Shown in pieces: positions 39,274 to 49,391 of a DNA stretch of 64,000 nucleotides. The DNA is from Yersinia frederiksenii ATCC 33641 (GTDB lineage: Bacteria > Pseudomonadota > Gammaproteobacteria > Enterobacterales > Enterobacteriaceae). Location of the stretch: the NCBI RefSeq assembly GCF_000754805.1, contig NZ_KN150731.1:2777886-2841885 (forward strand), given 5' to 3'. The notes under the pieces are model-generated. The model was given only the letters and a program-made list of their open reading frames with translations, was not told the origin of the DNA and made no database searches. The first letter of the stretch is position 1; each line of letters starts with the position of its first letter. Position numbers and translations under genes: made by a program.

Positions 39274-40251
39274 ATGAAGCCTTCCATTGTGCTGTACAAA
39301 AGTATTCCCACCGATCTGTACCAACGTTTAGCGCAACATTTTACTGTAAACAGTTTTGATGGTTTAACGCCGGACAATCAACCTGAACTCTTATCTGCCC
39401 TACAACAGGCAGAGGGGCTTATTGGTTCTGGTGGCAAGATTGATTCGGATTTTTTGCAATTAGCGCCACACTTGCGCGCGGCCTCAACCATTTCTGTTGG
39501 CTATGATAATTTTGATGTGGAAGCCCTAAATCAACGGGGAATTGCCTTGATGCACACCCCCACTGTGCTCACCGAAACCGTCGCTGACACCATGATGGCA
39601 TTGGTGTTGTCTACTGCACGTCGCGTGGTTGAGCTGTCGGAGCGAGTGAAAGCTGGTGAGTGGCAGGAAAGTGTTGGTGATGACTGGTATGGTGTTGATG
39701 TTCATCACAAAACGATTGGCATCCTTGGCATGGGCCGTATTGGTATGGCTCTGGCTCAGCGCGCACACTTTGGTTTTAGTATGCCGGTGTTATACACCAG
39801 CCGACGTCCACATGAAGAAGCTGAAAAGCGCTTTGGTGCTCGCCGCTGTTCGCTGGATGACTTACTGGCTGAAGTCGATTTTCTCTGTATTACCTTGCCG
39901 ATGACCGAGCAGACTTATCATATGATTAGCCGCGAGCAACTGGCTAAAATGAAGCCCAGCGCCATTCTGATCAATGCGGGCCGTGGGCCGGTAGTGGATG
40001 AGCAGGCGCTGATTGCCGCCCTGCAAGATGGCACCATTCATGCCGCCGGGCTGGATGTATTTGAGCAAGAACCACTGCCAGTGGAATCGCCATTACTCAA
40101 GTTACGCAATGTGGTTGCCGTGCCACATATTGGTTCCGCGACCACCGAGACTCGCTACAACATGGCAGCTTGCGCGGTGGATAACCTGATTACGGCACTG
40201 ACCGGCACGGTGACAGAAAACTGCGTCAATCCGCAGGTGTTAAAAAAGTAA
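39274..40251 (+). CDS. ghrB: Glyoxylate/hydroxypyruvate reductase B
   Basis: A 325-residue NADPH-dependent 2-hydroxyacid dehydrogenase close to E. coli GhrB (TkrA/YiaE, 324 residues). It reduces glyoxylate, hydroxypyruvate and 2-ketogluconate. The nucleotide motif [15 protein letters not shown], the catalytic Arg in [11 protein letters not shown], the Glu in DVFEQEPL and the His in VPHIGSAT are all present. The ATG at 39274 matches the E. coli start. A GTG three bases earlier (39271) is better spaced from GGAG, so the exact start is open by one codon. Confidence 0.94.
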   Translation: MKPSIVLYKSIPTDLYQRLAQHFTVNSFDGLTPDNQPELLSALQQAEGLIGSGGKIDSDFLQLAPHLRAASTISVGYDNFDVEALNQRGIALMHTPTVLTETVADTMMALVLSTARRVVELSERVKAGEWQESVGDDWYGVDVHHKTIGILGMGRIGMALAQRAHFGFSMPVLYTSRRPHEEAEKRFGARRCSLDDLLAEVDFLCITLPMTEQTYHMISREQLAKMKPSAILINAGRGPVVDEQALIAALQDGTIHAAGLDVFEQEPLPVESPLLKLRNVVAVPHIGSATTETRYNMAACAVDNLITALTGTVTENCVNPQVLKK

Positions 40252-40295
40252 TAAGTTAAAGAAATCCGCCTACTGGCCTGCAAGCAGGCCAAACT

Positions 40296-40343
40296 CCCCT
40301 CATCCACCCTCCTCCTCCCTGCAAAAATTGCTCAGGGATGAGG
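40296..40343. promoter_or_regulatory. Three MalT boxes upstream of malS
   Basis: Three matches to the MalT consensus GGGGA(T/G)GAGG, each at nine of ten positions. They are GTGGATGAGG (minus strand, ending at 40298), AGGGAGGAGG (minus strand, 40311-40320) and AGGGATGAGG (plus strand, 40334-40343). They lie 70 to 120 bases before malS, as expected for control by the maltose activator. Confidence 0.75.
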
Positions 40344-40415
40344 CTATTTATTCACCCGTCGGCACACTGCTACTGATAAAACTTTATCTGTTCTCAGACC
40401 CAAGGAAGAAGCGCC

Positions 40416-42482
40416 ATGAAATATTTTGGGCTCCCTTTGCTACTCTTGATTCCACCAGCAGCAATGGCGAACTGGTCACTACAGCATTTCCCAACATTTA
40501 CTGAACAAGATAGCGGTGTTTTCGTTAGCAGCAGCGCCCTCACCAAAGGTGAATATCCACTCAAGTTTTATCAAGATAAACAGTGCTGGCAGCCCACCGG
40601 ACCAGTAAAACTGAATCAGACCTTTTCATTACAACCTTGCCAGAATCAGGCCGACATCCAATGGCGACTGTTCCGTGATGGTCAGTATCAGGCGCGGATT
40701 GATACTCGCAGCGGCACCCCAACTCTGACCTTAACTCTCAAAGAACCGGTAGCAGAAGCCGTCAGTGTTGTGACACACAGTTGCCAGCGCTGGGATGGCA
40801 AACCCGTGACCATTAATGTGAGCAAAACTTTCGCTGAAGGTGAAATGGTACGAGATTTCTACTCCGGCCAAATAACCAAAGTCTCCCTCGGTAAAATCAC
40901 CCTCCAGCCCAGCCCGGAGAGTGGTGGCTTACTACTGCTGGAATCAGCACAAACCCAGCAAGCGGCCCCATTCAGTTGGCAGAATGCTACTGTCTATTTT
41001 GCGCTGACCGATCGCTTCAAAAATGGTAATCCGGCGAATGATCACAGCTATGGCCGCCATGGTGATGGAATGCAAGAAATCGGCACCTTCCATGGTGGTG
41101 ACCTTGCCGGGCTCACTGAGAAACTTGATTATTTGCAACAGCTTGGTGTCAATGCGCTGTGGATAAGCTCGCCGCTGGAACAAATACACGGCTGGGTCGG
41201 CGGCGGCACCAAAGGTGACTTCCCCCATTATGCTTACCACGGCTATTACGGGTTAGATTGGACGCGCCTGGATGCCAATATGGGCACCGAGCAAGATCTG
41301 CATAAGCTGGTTGAACAGGCCCATAAACGCGGTATCCGCATTCTATTTGATGTTGTAATGAATCATGTCGGATACGCCACTTTGGCAGATATGCAGAGCT
41401 ACCAGTTTGGCGCGCTTTATCTACCAGGCGATCAATTAGAAAAAACACTGGGTAAAAATTGGACCAACTGGACGCCAGGCACAGGGCAGACTTGGCATAG
41501 TTTCAACGATTATATTAATTTTGGTGATAAAGCAGCTTGGGACAACTGGTGGGGCAATAAGTGGATCCGCACTGATATTGGCGACTATGACGCCCCCGGC
41601 TATGACGATCTGACCATGTCGTTAGCTTTCCTGCCGGACATTAAAACAGAATCAACCCAACCCAGTGGGTTGCCGGTATTTTATCGTAATAAGCCGGATA
41701 CTGCTGCGAGGGAAATTCCCGGCGCGACACCACGTGATTACCTCACTCAGTGGTTAAGTCAATGGATTCGTGATTATGGTATTGACGGTTTTCGGGTTGA
41801 TACCGCCAAACATGTTGAGAAGCCCGCCTGGCAACAACTTAAGCAGCAATCCACCGCCGCACTGGCCGCATGGAAAGCCGCTCACCCTGAGCAGGCACTG
41901 GATAACTTACCGTTCTGGATGACGGGAGAGGCTTGGGGCCATGGGGTGATGAAAAGTGATTACTACCAAAATGGCTTCGATGCCATGATTAACTTTGATT
42001 TTCAGGATCAGGCAAAACAGGCGCTAACATGCTTCTCATCTATTGACGTCACTTATCAGCAAATGGCCGATAAACTGCAAGGTTTCAATGTGTTGAGTTA
42101 CATATCATCCCATGATACTCGGTTATTTTTTAAAGATGATGCACAAGAATCGTTGCTGAAACAGCAGCGAGCGGGCGATCTGCTGCTGCTGGCACCGGGA
42201 GCCGTGCAAATCTTCTATGGCGATGAAAGTGGGCGAGATTTTGGTCCAACCGGCTCAGACCCCTTGCAAGGCACGCGTTCAGATATGAACTGGAATGAAC
42301 TGTCAGGTGCAAAAGGTGGGTTATTGGCGCATTGGCAAAAAGTCAGCCAGTTCCGTGCACGCCATCCCGCCATTGGGGCTGGCGTGCAACAATCTCAACA
42401 AACTGCTGATTACTATGCCTTTAGTCGCCAACATCAGGGCGATAAAGTGTTGGTCGTTTGGGTCGGAGACAAAAAAGAGTAA
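40416..42482 (+). CDS. malS: Periplasmic alpha-amylase MalS
   Basis: A 688-residue secreted glycoside hydrolase family 13 enzyme (E. coli MalS 676) that cuts long maltodextrins in the periplasm. The signal peptide ends at ...PPAAMA (about 18). The four GH13 regions are visible: DVVMNH, GFRVDTAKH with the nucleophile Asp, the acid Glu in FWMTGEAWGH, and ISSHD. Two cysteine pairs in the N-terminal domain fit the DsbA-dependent disulfides of MalS. It belongs to the maltose regulon, supported by the MalT boxes upstream. It is a single gene with a hairpin after it. Confidence 0.95.
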   Translation: MKYFGLPLLLLIPPAAMANWSLQHFPTFTEQDSGVFVSSSALTKGEYPLKFYQDKQCWQPTGPVKLNQTFSLQPCQNQADIQWRLFRDGQYQARIDTRSGTPTLTLTLKEPVAEAVSVVTHSCQRWDGKPVTINVSKTFAEGEMVRDFYSGQITKVSLGKITLQPSPESGGLLLLESAQTQQAAPFSWQNATVYFALTDRFKNGNPANDHSYGRHGDGMQEIGTFHGGDLAGLTEKLDYLQQLGVNALWISSPLEQIHGWVGGGTKGDFPHYAYHGYYGLDWTRLDANMGTEQDLHKLVEQAHKRGIRILFDVVMNHVGYATLADMQSYQFGALYLPGDQLEKTLGKNWTNWTPGTGQTWHSFNDYINFGDKAAWDNWWGNKWIRTDIGDYDAPGYDDLTMSLAFLPDIKTESTQPSGLPVFYRNKPDTAAREIPGATPRDYLTQWLSQWIRDYGIDGFRVDTAKHVEKPAWQQLKQQSTAALAAWKAAHPEQALDNLPFWMTGEAWGHGVMKSDYYQNGFDAMINFDFQDQAKQALTCFSSIDVTYQQMADKLQGFNVLSYISSHDTRLFFKDDAQESLLKQQRAGDLLLLAPGAVQIFYGDESGRDFGPTGSDPLQGTRSDMNWNELSGAKGGLLAHWQKVSQFRARHPAIGAGVQQSQQTADYYAFSRQHQGDKVLVVWVGDKKE

Positions 42483-42507
42483 CCTAGCGTATTATTCCGC
42501 AATAACA

Positions 42508-42538
42508 CTTCCTGCCGCTATTTTTACGCGGCAGGAAG
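42508..42538 (+). terminator. Hairpin after malS
   Basis: CTTCCTGCCGC and GCGGCAGGAAG form a perfect 11-pair stem with a nine-base loop, 26 bases after the malS stop. The run of T residues lies in the loop rather than after the stem. Confidence 0.6.
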
Positions 42539-42616
42539 AAATCTTTCCGCATTGCACCCGCTTTTATCTGCGAGTATGGTACTTGTTCACTTACGGATAA
42601 CAATAAATTTTCATTT

Positions 42617-43870
42617 ATGAAGTTTTCACTTTTCGGCGACAAATTTACCCGCTACGCGGGCATTACCAGACTGATGGACGACCTCAATGACGGCTTGAGA
42701 ACCCCCGGTTCTATCATGCTCGGCGGCGGTAATCCGGCACATATCCCAGAGATGGATGCTTACTTCCAGCAACTGTGTCAGGAGATGCTGGAGCGTGGGC
42801 AGTTGACCGAGGCGCTATGTAATTATGACGGGCCACAGGGCAAAGATTTATTGCTAAAATCACTGGCAAAAATGCTGCGTGATGAGCTGGGTTGGCAAAT
42901 TGAGCCACAGAACATTGCACTGACAAATGGTAGTCAAAGTGCATTTTTCTACTTATTTAATTTATTCGCTGGCCGCTATGCTGATGGTAGCCGCCGTCGG
43001 GTATTGTTCCCACTGGCGCCAGAGTATCTCGGTTACGCTGATGCAGGTCTGGATGAAGATTTATTTGTCTCTGCCAAACCCAATATTGAGTTACTGCCAG
43101 AAGGCCAATTCAAATATCACGTCGATTTTGAGCACCTCAATATTACCGACGATATTGGTCTGATCTGCGTTTCACGGCCGACCAATCCGACCGGTAATGT
43201 CATTACTGACGAAGAGTTAATCCGCCTTGATGCTATTGCTCAACAGCGAAATATTCCGCTATTGATTGATAACGCCTATGGTGTGCCTTTCCCCGGCATC
43301 ATCTTCACCGATGCAACTCCGCTGTGGAACCCGAATATTATCCTATGCATGAGTTTGTCGAAGCTTGGCCTGCCGGGCTCACGCTGTGGGATTGTGATAG
43401 CCGATGAAAAAGTGATTTCAGCCATCACCAATATGAATGGCATTATTAGTTTGTCACCGGGCAGCATGGGGCCAGCTATCGCGGCTGAAATGATTGAGCG
43501 CGGTGATTTATTACGTTTATCCAACGAGGTAATCCGGCCATTCTATTTTGAACGGGTACAGCAGACCATCGCCATTCTACGTAAGTATTTGCCGCCAGAG
43601 CGCTGCCTGATCCACAAGCCAGAGGGGGCTATCTTCCTGTGGTTATGGTTTAAAGATTTGCCGATTAGCACCGAACTGCTCTATCAGCGCCTGAAAAAAC
43701 GTGGTGTGTTGATGGTGCCCGGTCACTACTTCTTCCCCGGTCTGGGATATGACTGGCCACATACCCATCAATGTATGCGGATGAATTATGTGCCGGAACC
43801 GGAGCAGATAGAAAAGGGCGTGGCTATTCTGGCGGAAGAGATTGAGCTGGCGTTTCAGGAAGCGAAGTAA
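42617..43870 (+). CDS. avtA: Valine-pyruvate aminotransferase AvtA
   Basis: A 417-residue PLP enzyme, the same length as E. coli AvtA (transaminase C). It makes alanine and 2-ketoisovalerate from valine and pyruvate, and the reverse. The PLP lysine is in MSLSKLGLPGSRCG. The regions CVSRPTNPTGNVITDEEL and YDGPQGKDLL are intact. It is alone on the strand between malS and the convergent yidE. Confidence 0.96.
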   Translation: MKFSLFGDKFTRYAGITRLMDDLNDGLRTPGSIMLGGGNPAHIPEMDAYFQQLCQEMLERGQLTEALCNYDGPQGKDLLLKSLAKMLRDELGWQIEPQNIALTNGSQSAFFYLFNLFAGRYADGSRRRVLFPLAPEYLGYADAGLDEDLFVSAKPNIELLPEGQFKYHVDFEHLNITDDIGLICVSRPTNPTGNVITDEELIRLDAIAQQRNIPLLIDNAYGVPFPGIIFTDATPLWNPNIILCMSLSKLGLPGSRCGIVIADEKVISAITNMNGIISLSPGSMGPAIAAEMIERGDLLRLSNEVIRPFYFERVQQTIAILRKYLPPERCLIHKPEGAIFLWLWFKDLPISTELLYQRLKKRGVLMVPGHYFFPGLGYDWPHTHQCMRMNYVPEPEQIEKGVAILAEEIELAFQEAK

Positions 43871-43884
43871 TTTCTAACGACATA

Positions 43885-43921
43885 TAGCATGAGGGCCACT
43901 GATTAAGTGGCCCTCATGCTA
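43885..43921. terminator. Long perfect hairpin between convergent avtA and yidE
   Basis: TAGCATGAGGGCCACT and AGTGGCCCTCATGCTA form a perfect 16-pair stem with loop GATTA, between the convergent stops of avtA (43870) and yidE (43950). It could stop transcription from both sides, though neither side has a clear T run. Confidence 0.7.
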
Positions 43922-43949
43922 CATAACTATCTCATGTAACTTCCCTGCA

Positions 43950-45611
43950 CTACATCGTCGTCCAAAACAACACTGCCAAAATCTGCGGCGACATTATTCG
44001 TAAGAACATCGCCAGCGGATAAACTGTTGCATAAGACAATGCCGCCGCACCACTTGTCGGGTGCAGGCCATTAGCAAACGCCAACGCCGGTGGATCGGTC
44101 ATTGAACCGGCCAGCATGCCGCACAAGGTCAGGTAGTTCATCTTGACCAACATACGCGCCAGAATCCCCACCGTCAGCAAAGGTATCCCGGTTATCATCG
44201 CGCCGTAGCCAATCCATGCCAGCCCATCGCCATTCACCAAAGTATTGATAAAATCACCGCCAGACTTCAGCCCGACCACGGATAAGAACAGCACAATCCC
44301 CAGTTCACGCAAAGCCAGGTTGGCGCTCGGTGGCATAAACCAATACAGCTTTCCGATACTACCGATACGACCAAGAATTAACGCCACCACTAGCGGGCCA
44401 CCGGCCAAACCTAAACGCAATGCAGCTGGGAACCCCGGAATAAACAGAGGTATTGATCCTAACAACACCCCCAACCCGACTCCGATGAAAACCGGTAGCA
44501 TTTGCACTTGTTGCAGTTTCTGTTGTGCGTTACCCACAACCGCAGAGACTGCCTCGATAGCCTCTGGGCGGCCCACCAAATTAAGGATGTCACCGAATTG
44601 CAAACTGGCGCTGTTACTGGCAACCAGCTCAATACCGGCACGGTTTAAGCGGGTGATAGCCACGTCATACTTCTGCTTCAGATTAAGGTCACGGATTTTT
44701 TTACCCAACACGGCTTCGTTAGTCACGACCACGCGAGCCGTTTGCAGTGCCGTACCAGCAGTAGACAGGGTGACATCCACCTCTTCCCCCACCACCAGCA
44801 GCACTTTCTCCAAGGCTTCGCGCTGCCCAACTAAATGCAGATAATCCCCCAGTTCAATGACGGTCGCGGGCAGTGGCACCATCAGCAAATCACCCCGTTT
44901 CAGACGGGAACAGACGACGTCATCACTATTTAGCAATGGCACATCCTGTACTGATAAGCCATGCAGGTTAGCGTTACGTACCGCCACATTCATGGTTTGG
45001 AGTAATTCACGATTTTGCCCGTGGCTGCTATCAAAATCTTTCGCTTCACGATCGACGTTGATTTTAAAGAACAAACGAATCAGCCACATCACCAGTAAAA
45101 TGCCACAAATACCAAATGGATAAGCCATGGCATAGCCCATACCCATTTGGCTAACCAACTGTGGTGGTGAGCCTAAATCAGTGAGGATTTGCTGTGCCGC
45201 CCCAAGTGCCGGAGTGTTAGTCACTGCCCCTGAAAATACACCCAAAATGATGGGCAGCGGTACAGCGAACAATTTATGGATAATTGCGGTGACTAACCCA
45301 CCAACAATCACCATCAGAATAGCAAAGCAGTTAAGTCGTAGCCCCGATACCCGCAGTGAGGAGAAGAACCCCGGCCCCACTTGAATACCGATAGTGTAAA
45401 CAAACAGAATCAGACCAAATTCCTGAATGAAATGCAGCATGTCCCCGTTGAGAACCAACTGATAGGTTTGTGCAAAGTGGCCCACAATAATGCCGCCAAA
45501 TAGCACCCCGCCGATACCTAACCCCACACCATAGACTTTCCAATTACCGATCCATAACCCCAATACGGCGACTAGCGCCAACATACTGACGGTAAGGGCG
45601 ATATCACTCAT
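43950..45611 (-). CDS. yidE: AspT/YidE/YbjL-family transporter YidE
   Basis: A 553-residue membrane protein, the same length as E. coli YidE. About ten to twelve helices form two membrane halves, separated by two RCK_C (TrkA-C) domains at about 205-380 (for example [21 protein letters not shown] and [21 protein letters not shown]). The family includes the aspartate:alanine antiporter AspT, but the YidE substrate is not known. As in E. coli it lies next to ibpB. Confidence 0.93.
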   Translation of the reverse strand: MSDIALTVSMLALVAVLGLWIGNWKVYGVGLGIGGVLFGGIIVGHFAQTYQLVLNGDMLHFIQEFGLILFVYTIGIQVGPGFFSSLRVSGLRLNCFAILMVIVGGLVTAIIHKLFAVPLPIILGVFSGAVTNTPALGAAQQILTDLGSPPQLVSQMGMGYAMAYPFGICGILLVMWLIRLFFKINVDREAKDFDSSHGQNRELLQTMNVAVRNANLHGLSVQDVPLLNSDDVVCSRLKRGDLLMVPLPATVIELGDYLHLVGQREALEKVLLVVGEEVDVTLSTAGTALQTARVVVTNEAVLGKKIRDLNLKQKYDVAITRLNRAGIELVASNSASLQFGDILNLVGRPEAIEAVSAVVGNAQQKLQQVQMLPVFIGVGLGVLLGSIPLFIPGFPAALRLGLAGGPLVVALILGRIGSIGKLYWFMPPSANLALRELGIVLFLSVVGLKSGGDFINTLVNGDGLAWIGYGAMITGIPLLTVGILARMLVKMNYLTLCGMLAGSMTDPPALAFANGLHPTSGAAALSYATVYPLAMFLRIMSPQILAVLFWTTM

Positions 45612-45875
45612 AAATCACTTCCTTGCCTAAGTTTAAAAACCGGTCGGCCAGGTGAAATACTACTCATGTCATACATGGCCTTAAATTCTTACAATTAATA
45701 AGGATTCTGTCAGAAGGGGGGGCAATTGAATGTGGGATGCACCACAAAACGCACCGGAGAGCGGGGAATCTCTCCGGTGAAAAAAATTAACAGATAAAAA
45801 GCATGATGCTAAAGGACACAACAAGGAGAGGGTAATACTTACCGACACCCCGGAGAGAGGTGCCGGTCATCATAA

Positions 45876-46340
45876 TTACTGCTGTTCAGTTGCAACCGGG
45901 TTATCTAATACCTGGTGCTCTTGCGGTGCAGCACTACCGATACGAATGCGCTGTGGTTGCAGCTCTTCTGGCACCTGGCGCAACAGATCAATGTGCAGCA
46001 GGCCATTTTCAAACTGAGCATTATCAACATTCAGATGCTCTGCCAGAGTAAAGGTCAATGAGAACTCTTTGCGAACCAGACCTTGATGCAGGTATTCAAC
46101 CTGTTTTTCCACTGGTGTTGGCTTGCCGCGAACAGTCAAACGCGGACCTTCAACTTCAATATCCAATTCGCTCTGTTTAAAACCGGCCAATGCCAGAGAG
46201 ATGCGATAGTGGTTATCGTCAGTTTTCTCAATATTGTATGGAGGGAACCCCTGAGAATCCTGACCGCCTTGCATTGAGCTGGCTAATTTATCAAAACCAA
46301 TCCACTGACGAAGCAAAGGTGACAAATCATAATTACGCAT
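45876..46340 (-). CDS. ibpB: Small heat shock protein IbpB
   Basis: A 154-residue alpha-crystallin-type chaperone (E. coli IbpB 142). It holds aggregated proteins ready for ClpB and DnaK. The alpha-crystallin domain spans about 35-125, with [21 protein letters not shown]-like strands. The C-terminal I-x-I type motif appears as PQRIRIG. The C-terminal tail is longer and more polar than in E. coli. It follows ibpA by 250 bases with its own structured leader. Confidence 0.95.
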   Translation of the reverse strand: MRNYDLSPLLRQWIGFDKLASSMQGGQDSQGFPPYNIEKTDDNHYRISLALAGFKQSELDIEVEGPRLTVRGKPTPVEKQVEYLHQGLVRKEFSLTFTLAEHLNVDNAQFENGLLHIDLLRQVPEELQPQRIRIGSAAPQEHQVLDNPVATEQQ

Positions 46341-46400
46341 ATATAACTCCTTCTTTGAAGCGAGATATTGCCGTTATCTTTCAAGTTGCGGCGTGTTGGC
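46341..46400 (-). promoter_or_regulatory. ROSE-like RNA thermometer before ibpB
   Basis: The leader ends UCGCUUCAAAGAAGGAGUU before the ATG. The U(C/U)GCU element can pair with the AAGGAG ribosome binding site, including the mismatched pairs typical of ROSE hairpins. The rest of the 250-base ibpA-ibpB gap shows no gene. Confidence 0.6.
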
Positions 46401-46590
46401 TCTCTTCCCGCATCTTGAAATTTATTAGGCATAACATAATAAACAGTCACGAAATTTCGATATAAAAAACCCTAACGCAAAATACTGACGTTATATTATT
46501 TTTCACTATCAATTCGCGACCGGTCGACCCCCGACTACGGCAGGCCGAACTCTGTGTTAATAATGCGAATAACTCACACTATTAAGTAAA

Positions 46591-47004
46591 TTACTTAATT
46601 TCAATACGACGTGGTTTTAGACTCTCAGGTACTAACCGCTCAAGATCGATATACAGTAAACCATTCACCAGGTTGGCACCTTTGATTTTAATGTGCTCCG
46701 CCAACTGGAATTTCCGCTCGAAATTGCGTTCAGCGATACCTTGATATAAATAAGTTTTCTGTGCTGGCTCACTGGTATGAGAACCACGAACAATCAACAG
46801 GTTATCTTGTGTTACGATTTCCAGTTCCGGTTCTGCAAAGCCTGCCACCGCGATAGCAATGCGGTAGTTATTTTCGTCGACTAACTCGACGTTATATGGA
46901 GGATAACCGCCATTGCTTTGGTTCTGACCAGATTCTAATAAATTGAACAACCGGTCGAAACCGATAGCTGAACGATATAATGGTGCAAGCTCGGAATTAC
47001 GCAT
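46591..47004 (-). CDS. ibpA: Small heat shock protein IbpA
   Basis: A 137-residue alpha-crystallin chaperone, the same length as E. coli IbpA. The start [20 protein letters not shown], the domain core [20 protein letters not shown] and the C-terminal RRIEIK are all present. It is the first gene of ibpAB, read from a sigma-32 promoter through an RNA thermometer. Confidence 0.97.
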   Translation of the reverse strand: MRNSELAPLYRSAIGFDRLFNLLESGQNQSNGGYPPYNVELVDENNYRIAIAVAGFAEPELEIVTQDNLLIVRGSHTSEPAQKTYLYQGIAERNFERKFQLAEHIKIKGANLVNGLLYIDLERLVPESLKPRRIEIK

Positions 47005-47060
47005 AAAAACTGCCTCCTAAATATATTAGCAAGGGTGTTATCATATTTTCTATTAAGCCT
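47005..47060 (-). promoter_or_regulatory. ROSE RNA thermometer before ibpA
   Basis: The mRNA leader contains CUUGCUAAUAUAUUUAGGAGGCAG just before the start. UUGCU pairs with AGGAGGCAG to mask the ribosome binding site at low temperature. The conserved UUGCU of ROSE elements is exact. Confidence 0.8.
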
Positions 47061-47123
47061 TCCACCATGGACAGGCTAGTGGTCTGAATACCCTGTCGGC
47101 GTATTCTCTCTGACCTAATAATA

Positions 47124-47151
47124 AAATGGGACCGGTCTTTTTCTTTTCAAG
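47124..47151 (-). promoter_or_regulatory. Sigma-32 heat shock promoter of ibpA
   Basis: On the minus strand CTTGAAA (complement of 47145-47151), a 14-base spacer, then CCCATTT (complement of 47124-47130). This is the heat shock consensus, about 120 bases before the ibpA start. The rest of the 412-base ibpA-yidQ gap is AT-rich and shows no gene. Confidence 0.85.
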
Positions 47152-47416
47152 GGCAAAATAAAAAAAATTTTTTGCGGGAAATGTCTCAATCAGACGTTTA
47201 TTAATCTAATTATTCGATAAATGCGTTGCTATAACTTACACTTAAGTCGATTTAAGCCACAAGATTGAATCTTTAACCATAGGAACTGTCTGTAAGGTGG
47301 TATAAAAAGTCATGATAAAACCTGATACTGGTGACGTATTAACCTGTGTAACCTGTTTATCAATATTGGGCCAATTGCGTGATAATCAACCGGTATGATG
47401 AGAGCTGAATAAAATA

Positions 47417-47743
47417 ATGAAAAATACAGTTATCCCTTTTGTTACCGGCTGTTCGCTGCTTTTATCCAGCGGGTGCTCCAGTATTATGACGCACACCAGC
47501 AGCAGCCAAGGTTATTACTCTGGCACTGAAGCCAATGTGGCCATGCTTAAAGATGACAATACCGGCTGGGCGCTACGCCCCTTACTGGCGGTGGATTTGC
47601 CTTTCTCTGCGGTGATGGATACCTTGTTGTTGCCGTATGATTATTTGCGGTCTGACAGTGACGACAAAATGGCCAATTCACCACGTGAGCGCGTCCGCCA
47701 ATCTGAAGCTGCAAATCAGACGGCAACGGCTCCCCCCCAATAG
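47417..47743 (+). CDS. yidQ: DUF1375 lipoprotein YidQ
   Basis: A 108-residue lipoprotein. The signal peptide ends at LLSSGC with Cys20. The family core follows: GYYSGTEANV, then ALRPLLAVDLPFSAVMDTLLLPYDYL. This matches E. coli YidQ in sequence and position (next to ibpA, with yidR beyond). The extra C-terminal 30 residues are polar and low in complexity. The function is unknown. Confidence 0.85.
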   Translation: MKNTVIPFVTGCSLLLSSGCSSIMTHTSSSQGYYSGTEANVAMLKDDNTGWALRPLLAVDLPFSAVMDTLLLPYDYLRSDSDDKMANSPRERVRQSEAANQTATAPPQ

Positions 47744-47801
47744 ACAATGCCCTTCTCAGTTACATTCGCAGCGCTCTTACCCGCGTAAAAGCGCTAGCCG
47801 A

Positions 47802-49106
47802 TCACTCAGGCACATTTACGGTAAAGATTTGAGTGAATCCGCCAATTTCCCGCATGAATGCAATTTGAGTTCCATTCGGTGAAAATACGACAGCATCCGC
47901 CAGTGGCGCCACGGCACTACGGGTAGTTAGCCGCTGTAATTGACCGGTAGTACTATCACACAGCATCACACTGTTATCACTAATAAACGACAAACTATGA
48001 CCTTGTGGATGCCAGCTAAAAGCGGATTGAATTCCCCACTCAGTGAATGTCAGTTGCCGTGGTTTCCCCCCGTTAGGTGAAACCAACCATAACTGCACGA
48101 CACCATTATCATCCTTCATCAAACAAGCAATGGCACTGCCGTCAGGTGATGTGCGCAGCCAATGCCGTGGGCTGGTCGCAAGACCGGGGAAACGCCGCTC
48201 AGCCGTAAAAGTTATTCGCCGCTGACGCACCCCCATTGGGGGGGCTGGCAGAGTGGTTTTTGTCCCCTCAAGGGGTTCCGCCCCTGCTCGGGCATAATCC
48301 CTATCATGCTCAGGTAAATCAACAAGATAGATTTCCGAAATTTTCTCACCTTGAGCTGAAAGTGTATCGCCAATAAATGCCAGCGCCCAACGCTGGCGAC
48401 GGCCATCTGCTTTTACATAACCCTGTGTTCCCACCCACCCCTCTTCATAAGCCCGGTTTATCTGGTCACTGCCCGCCAGTGGCATAGGTGTGGTGCGAGT
48501 CACTAACACACAGAAGTGGCTACCATCATATTCACGAGGATGTTGTTTGGGAGGATTAACTCCATGCAGAGGCAGGGCCACGCCGACATTGCGACAATCC
48601 AGAGTGGGATCCCGTTCATGTAACACATGATCGTTATAGGTAAAGCTCAGGCGACTGCCATCAGGGCTGAAAACATGTACATGGCTACCCCCGCGTAATG
48701 CGCCGGCAGTATAAGGTGCGCTGATATCCATGGCATCCAGTGTCACCGCCAGTTCCCTATCCGGTTCAGTGACAATCACCCCACGGCGATGATGAAAATC
48801 ATAATGCCAGTGGCTATCCGGATATTCTGGGCCGTGGATAAAGACATAGCGCGCAGGCTCGTCAGGGCTCACCGTCACCACACCAACATGTGCACCATGC
48901 TGGGCACGATAGATAACTTCAATCTCACGAGTTATGCAATTAACCCGCTCAATGGTTAGTCCATTAAATGTACTGCCGTTGGGCCGCACATCATACGCCA
49001 GCCATTGACTGTCCGGCGTCCAGACATTGATGTTAGTGAGCTGATGACCTCTGGGAGCAAAGGTGAGCTGTTGTTGGTGAAAGAAAACCTCTTTCTGATT
49101 GGCCAT
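47802..49106 (-). CDS. yidR: TolB-like beta-propeller protein YidR (DUF3748)
   Basis: A 434-residue protein similar to E. coli YidR (415 residues). Repeated TolB/PD40-type blades are seen: TPDSQWLAYDVRP, SPDGSRLSFTYND, SPDGSAIACLMKD, HPQGHSLSFISDN and SPNGTQIAFMRE. No signal peptide is visible, so it should be cytoplasmic. The function is unknown. It is convergent with yidQ as in E. coli. Confidence 0.88.
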   Translation of the reverse strand: MANQKEVFFHQQQLTFAPRGHQLTNINVWTPDSQWLAYDVRPNGSTFNGLTIERVNCITREIEVIYRAQHGAHVGVVTVSPDEPARYVFIHGPEYPDSHWHYDFHHRRGVIVTEPDRELAVTLDAMDISAPYTAGALRGGSHVHVFSPDGSRLSFTYNDHVLHERDPTLDCRNVGVALPLHGVNPPKQHPREYDGSHFCVLVTRTTPMPLAGSDQINRAYEEGWVGTQGYVKADGRRQRWALAFIGDTLSAQGEKISEIYLVDLPEHDRDYARAGAEPLEGTKTTLPAPPMGVRQRRITFTAERRFPGLATSPRHWLRTSPDGSAIACLMKDDNGVVQLWLVSPNGGKPRQLTFTEWGIQSAFSWHPQGHSLSFISDNSVMLCDSTTGQLQRLTTRSAVAPLADAVVFSPNGTQIAFMREIGGFTQIFTVNVPE

Positions 49107-49200
49107 CCGATCTCCGGCGATGCAACAAGCTAAATAATTTAGCTAAATTATATCACTAACAAATAAGCAACATACCACCACAAGCAATATCGTATGCTAT

Positions 49201-49220
49201 AGGATGGTATAGGATGGTAT
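49201..49220. repeat. Tandem 10-base repeat at edge of restriction module
   Basis: AGGATGGTAT occurs twice in a row, 170 bases before the EcoRII-like gene and 95 bases after the yidR start. The flanks are AT-rich. It may be a replication slip or part of an insertion scar. Confidence 0.6.
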
Positions 49221-49391
49221 AATAATTAAAGCAAAATCAATTTATTAAAATCCATAACAATCAGATTTTATGTAGAAATGATAACTCCGAATAGCTTGAT
49301 GCCAGCTTAATATGTTATAGATACTAAATTGCTGTACTTACTGGCTTTAACTTACTAATTAATCTTAAAAAACTCACTAAGGAGCATGGTT

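Noticed and set aside
40275-40291. Terminator after ghrB
   Set aside because: GGCCTGC and GCAGGCC pair, but the loop is only two bases and no T run follows, so support is too weak to list as a feature.
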